Shown here: positions 25,981 through 34,192 of the stretch, piece after piece
Layout of the letters: every line of letters starts with the position of its first letter
Position numbering within the stretch: the first letter of the stretch is position 1
From: Fluviicola sp.
GTDB taxonomy: Bacteria > Bacteroidota > Bacteroidia > Flavobacteriales_D > Crocinitomicaceae
Reading direction: 5' to 3'
Length of the DNA stretch: 34,192 bases
Assembly (NCBI GenBank): GCA_002734065.2
Contig: NVXU02000026.1
Coordinates: forward strand, 1-34,192
Notes under the pieces: generated by a model
Seen by the model: only the letters and a program-made list of their open reading frames with translations
Databases searched by the model: none
Told to the model about the DNA's origin: nothing
Program-made: the position numbers and the translations under genes

Positions 25981-28209
25981 TTATTGTTTAATAAATGTCG
26001 TTTTACCTATAAATGAATCTTCCCCTAAAAATTGAAGGATGTAAAAACCTCCCGTTAATTCTGAAACATCCAATTGATTCTCTCCTGCTTTTATTGAGAA
26101 TATTTTAACAATTGCACCCAAACTGTTGGTGATGGTAACTGACAATACGTCGTTGCTACTGATGAATAAGTCATTCTCCGTTGGGTTTGGGTAAACATTG
26201 ATACCGTAACTGTTCAATTCTCCAAGACCAACATTGTTCATGTTAAAAATTGAAGAAACGCGAAAGCAACCATTACCATTACTCACAACAACCGTATAAT
26301 CTCCGTTTTGAGTGGGAGTATATGTCTGAGAAGTTGCTCCTGGAATCCCGTTCGTGTTAAAATACCATTGGTAAGTCGTGTAAGAACCAGTTGTTAAATC
26401 GGCTCCAGAAAGTGATACTGTTGGAGTTATCGGCACTGCGTTTACTGTTACTGTAACTTGATCTGTGTTAGAACAACCTGTTGCCGTTTCTGTTCCAGTA
26501 ACAGTGTAAGTAGTTGTCACTGATGGAGTGATTGATTGCGATTGACCTGCACCTAAACCGTTGTCCCAAGAAAAAGTTCCAGTACCACTTAATGTTGCAT
26601 TTAATGTTGTTGCATCTCCATCGCAAATTATTGGGTCTTGAACGGAAGCCGTAATCGTTGGAATAGAGTTAACAGTTAAGTTTATAGCAATTACACTATC
26701 ACAGCCATTGGAATTTAACAAGGTATCTGTATAATTTCCACTCGTTATCCACGTATAATTTCCACTAGGGCTAGTATATGTCCCACAAACTACTGGACTT
26801 ATTGAGGCTGCGGTAGCTGTACACTCAAATAATTTAAGAATGAAAACATTGTTTAATGAACCTCCTGGTGTGAAATTGGTCACACCAGAACTTGGATCAA
26901 AATCTGTCGTTCCTCCACTGAAATGACCCGAAACAAATACATCATCTGAGGCACTAACACCAATTGAGTTTGGAAAACACGAAGCTCCACTTCCCCCTCC
27001 TACATCTACAGCAAGTATAAAATTTCCAGACACGTCATACTTGGTAACAAAGGCATCTGCAACTCCAAGGGCGGTAAGGTTATAAGTAGCTGGACCCGGA
27101 TCAAAATCTACAACATTCCGAAAATTACCAGTAACATATAAATCACCAGCATTATTCATTGTAACAGAAGTTGCGGCATCCGAATCTTGTCCACCAAACG
27201 ACTTAGCCCATTGTAAGACTCCAGTAGAATTAAACTGACACAGAAAAGCATCATTACTTCCATTTGAAGTCAAAACTACTCCATTTGGTCCTGGACTAAC
27301 ATTCAAAGAGTTACTATAGTAGCCACACACGTAACTGTTACCTGATGCATCAACAGTTATAGAGTTACCACGATTGTAACTCTGGTCTGTCATACGTTGA
27401 GCCCATAAAAAATCTCCTGTATTGCTCAACTTGCATATAAAACCATCCGTCCCATCAGCAAACAAAGTATAAACACCAGCTCCTGTATCAAAATCAGTAT
27501 CAGGACCTTTAAAAAGTCCCGTCAAGAATATTTCACTTGAAGAATTAACAGCGATTGAATACCCAAATTGAGAATCAGAACCTCCTATTCTTTTGGCAAA
27601 AACAAAGTCACCATTCGCATCTAGCTTACTAATAAAAAGGTCACCAGTTGCTGATGCATTCATATTAAATGTTCCTGCACCCGGATCAAAGTCTGTTGTA
27701 ATTAGGAACCTCCCTGTCGTATAAACATTACCTGAAAGGTCAACTGCAATCGCAAATGCAGTTGTCCATGAATTCCCAATGAAATTTTTAGACCATATTA
27801 CACTACCTGCTGGACTTATTTTTTGAACAATGCCATCTGTACCTTCAACGCCTGCAACATATATATTTCCTGACGCATCTAAGGCAGCACCATGCACATA
27901 GTCATCGAAGGGAGAAGAAGAAATAACAATTGCCCAAACAAAATTGCCTAAGGCATCTAACTTACATAAATACGAATCTCTATTCGCTGAAGAACTTAAA
28001 TTAGAAACTCCAGGTCCAGGATCAAAGTCTGTTGTTCCTTCAAAATAACCTCCGGTATAAACATTGCCCGAATTATCAACTGCTATTACCTTGTTCCCTG
28101 ATTCTCCAGGACTAATTAACTGACTTGCCCAGTCTAAATATATGTCTTGTGAATGTGCAGAAAAAGCACTCATTAAAAAAAGACCGAAAAATGTAATTAT
28201 TACCTTCAT
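25981..28209 (-). CDS. T9SS type A surface protein with SBBP beta-propeller repeats
   Basis: The 742-residue product has a signal peptide (about 1-20, ending SAHSQ). Seven ~55-65-residue repeats follow, each with VDxSGNVY.TG.F...DFDPG...D.F..KLD..G.F.WA, the SBBP pattern, which should make a seven-bladed propeller. After ~460 come a [20 protein letters not shown] module, one 76-residue Ig-like unit (516-591) shared with the 1286-aa protein, and a type A sorting domain ([14 protein letters not shown]). It is the first gene of the secreted run, downstream of a clean -7 box. Propellers of this type are common in surface proteins; a ligand cannot be named. Confidence 0.9.
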   Translation of the reverse strand: MKVIITFFGLFLMSAFSAHSQDIYLDWASQLISPGESGNKVIAVDNSGNVYTGGYFEGTTDFDPGPGVSNLSSSANRDSYLCKLDALGNFVWAIVISSSPFDDYVHGAALDASGNIYVAGVEGTDGIVQKISPAGSVIWSKNFIGNSWTTAFAIAVDLSGNVYTTGRFLITTDFDPGAGTFNMNASATGDLFISKLDANGDFVFAKRIGGSDSQFGYSIAVNSSSEIFLTGLFKGPDTDFDTGAGVYTLFADGTDGFICKLSNTGDFLWAQRMTDQSYNRGNSITVDASGNSYVCGYYSNSLNVSPGPNGVVLTSNGSNDAFLCQFNSTGVLQWAKSFGGQDSDAATSVTMNNAGDLYVTGNFRNVVDFDPGPATYNLTALGVADAFVTKYDVSGNFILAVDVGGGSGASCFPNSIGVSASDDVFVSGHFSGGTTDFDPSSGVTNFTPGGSLNNVFILKLFECTATAASISPVVCGTYTSPSGNYTWITSGNYTDTLLNSNGCDSVIAINLTVNSIPTITASVQDPIICDGDATTLNATLSGTGTFSWDNGLGAGQSQSITPSVTTTYTVTGTETATGCSNTDQVTVTVNAVPITPTVSLSGADLTTGSYTTYQWYFNTNGIPGATSQTYTPTQNGDYTVVVSNGNGCFRVSSIFNMNNVGLGELNSYGINVYPNPTENDLFISSNDVLSVTITNSLGAIVKIFSIKAGENQLDVSELTGGFYILQFLGEDSFIGKTTFIKQ

Positions 28210-28243
28210 ATTATATCTGTTTAAAAATTTATTAATTCTTAAA

Positions 28244-28251
28244 CAAACATA
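28244..28251 (-). promoter_or_regulatory. -7 box of the surface-protein operon
   Basis: The minus strand reads TATGTTTG, a perfect TAnnTTTG, 34 bases before the ATG at 28209. No TTG is found at the usual upstream distance, which fits a promoter that needs an activator. Confidence 0.5.
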
Positions 28252-28293
28252 TCACTAACCTACGTCCATACGACTATTAAATATAGGATTTGG

Positions 28294-28314
28294 GACGAAC
28301 GAATGTGTATTCGT
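28294..28314 (-). promoter_or_regulatory. Possible operator: palindrome with AlgR-like half
   Basis: ACGAATGTGTATTCGT at 28299-28314 is a perfect inverted repeat (6-base arms, 4-base spacer). Overlapping it, the minus strand at 28294-28302 reads TCGTTCGTC, one base from the CCGTTCGTC site known for the LytTR protein AlgR of Pseudomonas. It sits 48-70 bases upstream of the -7 box and 20 bases after the LytTR gene's stop. Confidence 0.4.
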
Positions 28315-28333
28315 GACAAAAATAGAATGCGCT

Positions 28334-30943
28334 TTAAAGAAGTTCTAACTTCTCAGAAATACTTTTAATGTATTGTTTTCCGATTGGAATTACGGAATCT
28401 TCAATCTTTATGAAGTCGCCATGAACTGCGGTTAGGTTTCTCACGTTAACGATGAATGACTTATGGCATCTGATAAACTCTTTCTTTTTAGTATTGTTCA
28501 ATTGCTCAAGAATACTCTTCATGGTCGTTCTTACAAAAACTTTTCTTGAATTATTCAAATGCAATTCTACATAATTACTCGCACCTTTTGCAAATTGAAC
28601 TTGATTAAGAATAATTTTAGTTTGAGCACCATCCTTAACATCCTTGACAATAATGAACTCTTCCTTTTTTAACTTATTGATAAAAAGAATGATCAATTCT
28701 CGAACAACATCTCTATTGTAGGTTAAGACTCTGATCTTAAAAAACCAATAAACTAGCAAAATTACACTGAGAATGACAGAGACTAAAAACCACCAAGTTT
28801 TCCAAAAAGGAGGCGTTATTTGAAAAGTATAGGAAACAACCTTTGATTCTTTATTGTCAATGACTGCTTTAACTTCCAAATTGTATTTACCGTGATTTAA
28901 AGAATTAAATTCTAAGTGATTGCCATTAATTTCAACCCAATCATTCTTTTTATTTACCAATCGATAGTATAATTTCACTCTGTCCGAGTATTTAAAAGAG
29001 ATGGGGGTAATAAAAAAACTGAGTCTATTCTGATCGTAAGAAAAGGAGCTTGTTGATTCTTCTATCAATTCTCCGTTAACTTTCCTAAGCTCTAAAAACA
29101 ACGGGATTTCTGTTTTTCTTGTAGAAATTTGCGCTAAAGAAAGTGAAAACACACCACTCAAGGTTGCCACATAGACGCGATTTTTAAAAATCGTTACATC
29201 ATTAATATCTTCGTCAGAAAGACCGTTCTGTTTAGTGAAAGACGTCAATGTGAAATCCTTATCTAAGAATGAAGAAACAATATTAACTCCTCTTTTCGTT
29301 CCGATTACTAAGTTGTTTCTCTCAGCAGAGACCGCTTGACAAAAATTACTGGACAACCCCTCATTCACTGATAAATGAAGAGTATCCTTTTCTCTTAAAA
29401 TAAACACGCCATAACCAAAGGTAGAAACTATCAAAGCGTTGTCCAACGAAGTAATACCACTGATTTTTGCTTTTGAAAGGATAGAATGTGTCGATTTACT
29501 TACAACTCCATTCTTTTCAATAAAAAGGCCCTCTTTAGTGCCAATTATTGTTCGCGATTTAAAACGATGCAAAGCCGTTGAATGAACATCTAACAATCGA
29601 TTATCGTTTCGTAGTACAATTTTCTTACTGCTCGAAGTTATTAGCAAAGAATCAAGCAAATAGCTCTTTGACATCTTCCAAAATCCTTGTTTATTGACTA
29701 AATAAACAGAATCTTCCATGAAAAGTAACTCTCCAGAACCTGTTCTATAGAAACTCGTTTGACCATTCTTTAAAAGTGCAGCTCCCCCATCTAACACAAA
29801 CCAAAATTCATCGTTTACTTTCTGTAGAGACCTTATTTTTTGTTCACCATAATTGTTTTTATGTATCAACTCATAAAAAGTGAATTCATTCTTCTCCAAT
29901 TCAGCAAAAGTGTAATTTTCATAACCTATTAGCAGTTTGTTATTAGTATTAAAAAAACTATAAGCTTTTTTACTGCCAGCAATTCGTTTAAAACTTTCTT
30001 TCGGGTACATAATCACTCCTCCACCCAAAGTTGAAATCCAGTAATTATTTTCATGATCTAAAATGATATTTGTAGCTTCTTCTTTTTCGAAAATTGCTCG
30101 CCCGAGTACAATTGAATCACTTATTATCTTAAAAAATTGAACTCCTCTCTTTGTGCAAGCAGCTAATTCACCATCTTTGGTTATGGTCAATTGATTAATT
30201 GTATTCCCAACGAGCGAAGAAGAATTTCTAAGCAGTTTCAAGCTATTATTTTCAAACAGAAATATTTTGTCTTTCGCACTCAGAATTACTTGCCCTTCAC
30301 TTATTCTACATGCTCTTGAAAAATGAATGCTTTCATTAAAAGCAACTACTTTTTTGACCTTATTTGAACTAGATATCTCATAAATACCGGTCAAGCTAAT
30401 CGCATACACTATATTCTCAATGTTCCATATAAAACTGATGTAATTATCACCTAATCCTTCTGATTTGTCAATAATGAATACTTTTCCCTTCCTATTTCTT
30501 TTAATTCCATCTCCAAAACTAGATGCTACAACATCTCCATTGGGCAATTCAATCAATTCTGAAGCAAAAGATTTAAAACCAAATCCTGGAACAGACTCAA
30601 TTTTCTTTGTAGAATAGGATAAAAAAGACAGCTTCCCATTTCCTGAAAGAAACCATTTATCTTTAGAATCCAATTCCTTCGTTTCGTAAACGACATTGTC
30701 GGGAAGGTTGTTTTTGAAAGAATAATTCGCGAAATTCTTACCATCAAATCGACTAACTCCTAACTCTGTCGAAAACCACAAATATTTATCACTTCCTTGA
30801 TAAACTTCGTAAACGATATTGCTCGACAGGCCGTCATCAACCGAATATTTTTTCCATGAATTTTGAGCAAGACTATTCTCTGATAACAACAAGGTTATTA
30901 ATAAGAGAAAGCGATATGAATAGTGGAATTTTCGCAGAATCAA
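28334..30943 (-). CDS. Membrane-bound propeller/Y_Y_Y sensor with LytTR DNA-binding domain
   Basis: The 869-residue product has a signal/anchor (about 1-27, ending SLAQ). A Reg_prop-type two-component propeller sensor (about 28-600, with DDGLSSNIVYEVYQ and LWFSTELGVSRFDG) and a Y_Y_Y domain (about 620-712) follow. One membrane helix lies at about 716-737, then a cytoplasmic LytTR domain (about 765-869, with FAKGASNYVELH, TTMKSILEQL and FIRCHKSFIVN). There is no histidine kinase or receiver domain, so signal sensing and DNA binding are in one chain. The start is a non-ATG codon (TTG at 30943, or the next ATT/CTG), since no ATG precedes the signal peptide. It lies 6 bases after mpl. Its likely target is the surface operon just downstream. 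Confidence 0.85.
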   Translation of the reverse strand: MILRKFHYSYRFLLLITLLLSENSLAQNSWKKYSVDDGLSSNIVYEVYQGSDKYLWFSTELGVSRFDGKNFANYSFKNNLPDNVVYETKELDSKDKWFLSGNGKLSFLSYSTKKIESVPGFGFKSFASELIELPNGDVVASSFGDGIKRNRKGKVFIIDKSEGLGDNYISFIWNIENIVYAISLTGIYEISSSNKVKKVVAFNESIHFSRACRISEGQVILSAKDKIFLFENNSLKLLRNSSSLVGNTINQLTITKDGELAACTKRGVQFFKIISDSIVLGRAIFEKEEATNIILDHENNYWISTLGGGVIMYPKESFKRIAGSKKAYSFFNTNNKLLIGYENYTFAELEKNEFTFYELIHKNNYGEQKIRSLQKVNDEFWFVLDGGAALLKNGQTSFYRTGSGELLFMEDSVYLVNKQGFWKMSKSYLLDSLLITSSSKKIVLRNDNRLLDVHSTALHRFKSRTIIGTKEGLFIEKNGVVSKSTHSILSKAKISGITSLDNALIVSTFGYGVFILREKDTLHLSVNEGLSSNFCQAVSAERNNLVIGTKRGVNIVSSFLDKDFTLTSFTKQNGLSDEDINDVTIFKNRVYVATLSGVFSLSLAQISTRKTEIPLFLELRKVNGELIEESTSSFSYDQNRLSFFITPISFKYSDRVKLYYRLVNKKNDWVEINGNHLEFNSLNHGKYNLEVKAVIDNKESKVVSYTFQITPPFWKTWWFLVSVILSVILLVYWFFKIRVLTYNRDVVRELIILFINKLKKEEFIIVKDVKDGAQTKIILNQVQFAKGASNYVELHLNNSRKVFVRTTMKSILEQLNNTKKKEFIRCHKSFIVNVRNLTAVHGDFIKIEDSVIPIGKQYIKSISEKLELL

Positions 30944-30949
30944 CCTTTG

Positions 30950-32329
30950 TTAGTTCGTTTTAGTCAATAACTCCTCCCCCAATGCCGCATAATCAATCCC
31001 GTCAAAATTACCTGACGACATCATTAGCAAAACCGAATTGTTCCAATCTCGTTGATAGATAAAATCCATGACCTCTTGCGTCTTGTTCATGACCAAAACG
31101 TTTCCGCCAAAGCCATTCGCAACCAATTCTTTGGAAATAGGTGCTAACTTTTTGTGTTGCACAACTTCTGGACTGTAATAAACGATTGCGACATCGGCTT
31201 CGTTCATTGCGTCTTTGTATTGAGGCAAAAATTCTTTTTTTAGAGAAGAAAAAGTGTGTAATTCCATGCATGCAACGACTATTCTATTACTGTATTGTTC
31301 TTTCACAGCCTTCGTAGTTGCTTTTAATTTTGACGGAGAATGTGCAAAATCTTTGTACATCACAAAACTATCATTCTCTGTGATTTTCTCTAAACGCTTG
31401 CCTGCCCCCGTAAAAGATTCCATAGCGGAGAAGAATTCATCTGAACTAATGCCAATTTCTTTTGCCACCATCATTGCTCCCATTAAATTCTGTAAATTAT
31501 GACCTCCAAAAATTTGCAAAGGATAGTCTTTGCTCTCAAAATGAAGAACAGTCCCCGTTTCTGTGACAGTATAGCTTGGAGTCTGGTAGGCAACGGTCTT
31601 TATTTGCTCGGAGAATTCTATCCCCAAAGAATTTACAGAATCATCCTCTGTGTTGTAAACCAATGTGCCATTAGGTTCTATGAGTTTGCAAAAAATAGCA
31701 AACTGCTCCACATAATTCTCATAGGTCGGAAAAACATTGATATGATCCCAAGCAATACCACTAATAATGGCAACATTTGGCTTGTATAAATGAAATTTTG
31801 GTCGTCTATCGATGGGAGAACTCAAATATTCATCTCCTTCAAGCAGCATAATGTCAGCTTCGTCAGTGAGTTTAACCATGCAGTCGTAACCTTCCAATTG
31901 AGCGCCAACCATGTAATCGACATTGATGTTCAATTCGTTTACTGCGTGCAAAATCATCGAAGTAATCGTCGTTTTGCCGTGAGAACCTCCAATTACAATT
32001 CGTTTTTTGTTTTTGCTTTGCTCGTACAGGTATTCTGGGTAAGAATAAATGGGTAAGTTCAATTCTTTGGCTTTCAGCAATTCAAGATTATCGATTCTTG
32101 CATGCATTCCAAGAATCACCGCTTCTATACCAGAATCAATGCTGTCTGCATTCCAACCTATTTTTTCTGGGAGAATTCCTTGCTTGTCTAATCTCGATTT
32201 TGAAGGTTCAAAAACCTCATCGTCTGAACCTGTTACCAAAAAGCCTTTTCGACTCAATGCGATGGCTAAATTGTGCATTGCACTGCCACCAATCGCAATA
32301 AAATGAACTCTTCCTTGCTTTGCATTCAT
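30950..32329 (-). CDS. mpl: Murein peptide ligase (Mpl-type Mur ligase)
   Basis: The enzyme joins the recycled tripeptide L-Ala-gamma-D-Glu-meso-DAP to UDP-MurNAc with ATP in peptidoglycan recycling. The 459-residue product starts with a Rossmann segment (VHFIAIGGSAMHNLAIAL) and GSDDEVFEPSKS, has the ATP-binding loop GGSHGKTT (114-121) and the Mur-ligase motifs EGDEYLSSPIDRRPKF and HNLQNLMGA, and ends in the third ligase domain with DFAHSPSKL. Mpl and MurC are close relatives; the N-terminal GSAMHN signature of Bacteroidota Mpl-type proteins decides for mpl. It is 15 bases after the thioredoxin-like gene, so the cluster is likely an operon. Confidence 0.85.
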   Translation of the reverse strand: MNAKQGRVHFIAIGGSAMHNLAIALSRKGFLVTGSDDEVFEPSKSRLDKQGILPEKIGWNADSIDSGIEAVILGMHARIDNLELLKAKELNLPIYSYPEYLYEQSKNKKRIVIGGSHGKTTITSMILHAVNELNINVDYMVGAQLEGYDCMVKLTDEADIMLLEGDEYLSSPIDRRPKFHLYKPNVAIISGIAWDHINVFPTYENYVEQFAIFCKLIEPNGTLVYNTEDDSVNSLGIEFSEQIKTVAYQTPSYTVTETGTVLHFESKDYPLQIFGGHNLQNLMGAMMVAKEIGISSDEFFSAMESFTGAGKRLEKITENDSFVMYKDFAHSPSKLKATTKAVKEQYSNRIVVACMELHTFSSLKKEFLPQYKDAMNEADVAIVYYSPEVVQHKKLAPISKELVANGFGGNVLVMNKTQEVMDFIYQRDWNNSVLLMMSSGNFDGIDYAALGEELLTKTN

Positions 32330-32344
32330 TTTTCTAAGTGTTTA

Positions 32345-32893
32345 TTAATTTCCCTTGAGATAGTCTTCCCATGTTTTCTTGAGATAGACATTGTCTGCAA
32401 CGAACTTCATCTCCTTCAGCAATGCTTTTGGTTCTTTAAAACCTGGAGAAATCGTAATTCTCTGAAAAAGCGTGTCCATGTAAACGTAACTTGGATAACT
32501 CATTCTGCTGTCCAACAAGGCAATTGCGAGTTTATGTGAACCTCTTCTGCCCGCTTGAGGGTCAAATTTAAAAACCGTCCCTTTAAAATGAACGTCTTCT
32601 TTTTGCTCTGCATCAAATTTTACAGCGTAGAAATTCTCATTGATGTATTCGACTACTTCTTTATCAACAAAAGTAGATTTATCCATTTTCTTGCACCATC
32701 CGCACCATTCTGTGTAAACATCAACGAACATTTTCTTAGGATTTTTCTTTGATAATTCAACGGCTTCTTCCCAAGAATGCCATTTAATTTTAGCTTTCGC
32801 TTCCTCTTTATCATCATTTTGCCCATCCATTGCAAAAGAATAAACCATTGCAATTACTGCCATAAAAACTCCTCCTAAAATCAATTTTTTCAT
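32345..32893 (-). CDS. Exported thioredoxin-like protein (DUF255-type)
   Basis: The 182-residue product has an N-terminal signal or anchor (about 3-21, MKKLILGGVFMAVIAMVYSF). A thioredoxin fold follows with the redox motif CGWC (Cys64, Cys67) in VDVYTEWCGWCKKMD. The WxxW-like spacing and a conserved DKEVVEYINENFYAVKFD segment match small thioredoxin-like proteins of the envelope. It should act as a disulfide reductase or chaperone in the periplasm. Whether it is lipid-anchored is not shown. It is 12 bases after the four-helix membrane protein and 15 before mpl. Confidence 0.88.
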   Translation of the reverse strand: MKKLILGGVFMAVIAMVYSFAMDGQNDDKEEAKAKIKWHSWEEAVELSKKNPKKMFVDVYTEWCGWCKKMDKSTFVDKEVVEYINENFYAVKFDAEQKEDVHFKGTVFKFDPQAGRRGSHKLAIALLDSRMSYPSYVYMDTLFQRITISPGFKEPKALLKEMKFVADNVYLKKTWEDYLKGN

Positions 32894-32905
32894 CCTTCTA
32901 TCTTT

Positions 32906-33271
32906 TTATTTCTCTTTGAACAACTGTACTAAATCAAAACCAACAGGAATGATTAAGAAGATCGTTCCTATTTTAGCGACCAATTGAAAAGTGGCTAAAC
33001 TTGTATCACTGACAAAATATACAGGGAGAATAACGGCAATTAATCCAATGTAATACAGCCAATCCCACCAATTCTGTTTTCTAAACACAAAGCGCTTCGA
33101 AATTTGTATCAGAATATACCCGAAAACAAAAATCAACACCCGCATCGGAAGGTATTTAATGCTTTCCAATGAGTCATTATCCCAATAGTAGGCAACAACC
33201 ATGCCTGCAAAAATAGACATAGCAACCAACATTACTACTCTTAATATTTTACTGTTTTTTAGTTTATCCAT
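32906..33271 (-). CDS. Four-helix integral membrane protein, function unknown
   Basis: The 121-residue product has four hydrophobic segments (about 10-28, 40-57, 67-87, 94-113) separated by short basic loops, and a basic C-terminal end (LVQLFKEK). The order is in-out-in-out-in. I do not recognise the family. It lies between apbE (78 bases upstream) and the thioredoxin-like gene (12 bases downstream), so it is probably cotranscribed with envelope redox genes. A role in cofactor or redox transfer across the membrane is only a guess from context. Confidence 0.7.
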   Translation of the reverse strand: MDKLKNSKILRVVMLVAMSIFAGMVVAYYWDNDSLESIKYLPMRVLIFVFGYILIQISKRFVFRKQNWWDWLYYIGLIAVILPVYFVSDTSLATFQLVAKIGTIFLIIPVGFDLVQLFKEK

Positions 33272-33349
33272 TGGGTTGAATTTACAAGATTAATTTCTAT
33301 CCACAGTCGCTATCGCGAAAATTTTACGCACAATCCGGTACTCAAAACA

Positions 33350-34192
33350 TTATTCTAACAAATAATCACTGAAATTCTTTGACATATCACGAACAATCGC
33401 ATTCTCCTCCCCTGCAGAAAGTAGATAAACTTCTAGCTCTTCTTTTGGATGATTCTCAACAAATTCTAATGTTGCTTCCTTGCCCATCACCATAAACGCC
33501 GTTGCATAAGCGTCTGCTTTGGCGCAATTGTCGGCAACAACTGTAACACTTAGCAAAGAATGCTGCACAGGAAAACCCGTTTTTGGATTCAAAGTGTGTG
33601 CGTATTTAATTCCATTTTTCACATAAAACTTTCGGTAATTCCCGCTTGTGGCAACTGCTTTGTCAGAAATACTGAGAATATTTTCTACTTCTCTACTTGT
33701 CAAATTCTCTTCTGGAACATCTATGCCAATTTGCCAATTAATTCCTTCTCTATTCTTCCCTTTCACCTTTAATTCTCCGCCAACTTCTACGTAATAATTG
33801 GAGTAGCCTTTGCTATCTAGGTACTCCGCAATAACATCTATCGATTGTCCCTGAGCGATTGCGTTAAAATCGAGCATAAAGTTGGGGTGCTTCTTTGTGA
33901 AACGAATCTCAGTACCTTGAAATAAAACAGAATGCAAGTTGCCTTTCTCAAAGGAAACGAATTGAATAATAGAATCTACCTGCTGTTCATTCAACGGAGA
34001 ATCCATGTTATTCATAAACCCCCATGCTTTGACTAAGGGGAAAACGGACGGGTCAAAATTACCGTCGGTGAGGTCATAAACATGGGCACTTAAACGATAG
34101 CAATCTTTAAAAAAGTGGAATTCATCTTGAATAGAAATGCTGTCTTTAGAATTGTTAATCAAAGTAACAGTGGACTCTGAAACATAGGTGGA
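33350..34192 (-). CDS. apbE: FAD:protein FMN transferase ApbE (5' end outside window)
   Basis: ApbE attaches FMN covalently to threonine residues of exported redox proteins, using FAD. The frame is open to the window edge and shows STYVSESTVT at its start, the family region STYxxxSxI, so roughly the first 60-80 residues (signal peptide and early core) are missing. Visible motifs are LTDGNFDPSVFPLVKAWGF, MLDFNAIAQGQSIDVI, the metal/substrate loop YYVEVGGELKVKG, then ATSGNYRKFY, HTLNPKTGFPV and NCAKADAYATAFMVMG. It heads the minus-strand run toward mpl. No substrate protein with the S-G-A-T target motif was seen in the window, though NqrC/RnfG-type targets would lie elsewhere. Confidence 0.92.
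   Translation of the reverse strand, partial: STYVSESTVTLINNSKDSISIQDEFHFFKDCYRLSAHVYDLTDGNFDPSVFPLVKAWGFMNNMDSPLNEQQVDSIIQFVSFEKGNLHSVLFQGTEIRFTKKHPNFMLDFNAIAQGQSIDVIAEYLDSKGYSNYYVEVGGELKVKGKNREGINWQIGIDVPEENLTSREVENILSISDKAVATSGNYRKFYVKNGIKYAHTLNPKTGFPVQHSLLSVTVVADNCAKADAYATAFMVMGKEATLEFVENHPKEELEVYLLSAGEENAIVRDMSKNFSDYLLE

Noticed and set aside
33272-33349. Promoter between apbE and the membrane protein
   Set aside because: No TAnnTTTG box was found in these 78 bases, so no feature is claimed.

Overview
This window is about 34 kb of low-GC chromosome from a member of the Bacteroidota, most likely order Flavobacteriales; a Crocinitomicaceae/Fluviicola-type genome is my guess, which the sequence does not prove. 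The evidence is type IX secretion (T9SS) sorting domains of both type A and type B, -7 promoter boxes of the form TAnnTTTG, almost no Shine-Dalgarno sites, a murein peptide ligase of the Bacteroidota type and a propeller/Y_Y_Y sensor joined to a LytTR DNA-binding domain.

Left part (1-3.6 kb): the 3' end of an IS3-family transposase lies just upstream of era. The ribosome-assembly GTPases era and der follow on the + strand, separated by an unusual long inverted repeat. A lone coiled-coil protein of unknown function sits convergently behind der. Middle part (3.6-16 kb): a giant T9SS type B surface protein with ten 80-81-residue repeats, a 545-bp gene-free gap, an FkbM methyltransferase, an MscS channel, elongation factor P, YaaA, an SLC13-type anion transporter, a small helical protein, uvrB and a DUF3817 membrane protein. 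These are mostly housekeeping genes set in short divergent or convergent units.

Right part (15.9-34.2 kb): everything is on the minus strand. A tight run reads apbE (cut by the window edge), a four-helix membrane protein, a thioredoxin-like protein, mpl, and a membrane-bound sensor/LytTR regulator. After a 124-bp gap holding a clean -7 box and a perfect 16-bp palindrome comes a second tight run of seven exported-protein genes. These are an SBBP-propeller T9SS protein, two parallel beta-helix T9SS proteins (one with five near-identical 228-bp repeats), a carboxypeptidase-regulatory-like protein, a 625-aa secreted protein, a LamG lipoprotein and a small outer-membrane-barrel-like protein. The likely story is a surface or adhesion operon controlled by the one-component LytTR regulator encoded directly upstream.

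The most unusual non-coding structure is a set of three intergenic elements (era-der, efp-yaaA, upstream of uvrB). They are built from short purine-rich words on one side and their pyrimidine-rich complements on the other, giving long nested inverted repeats.
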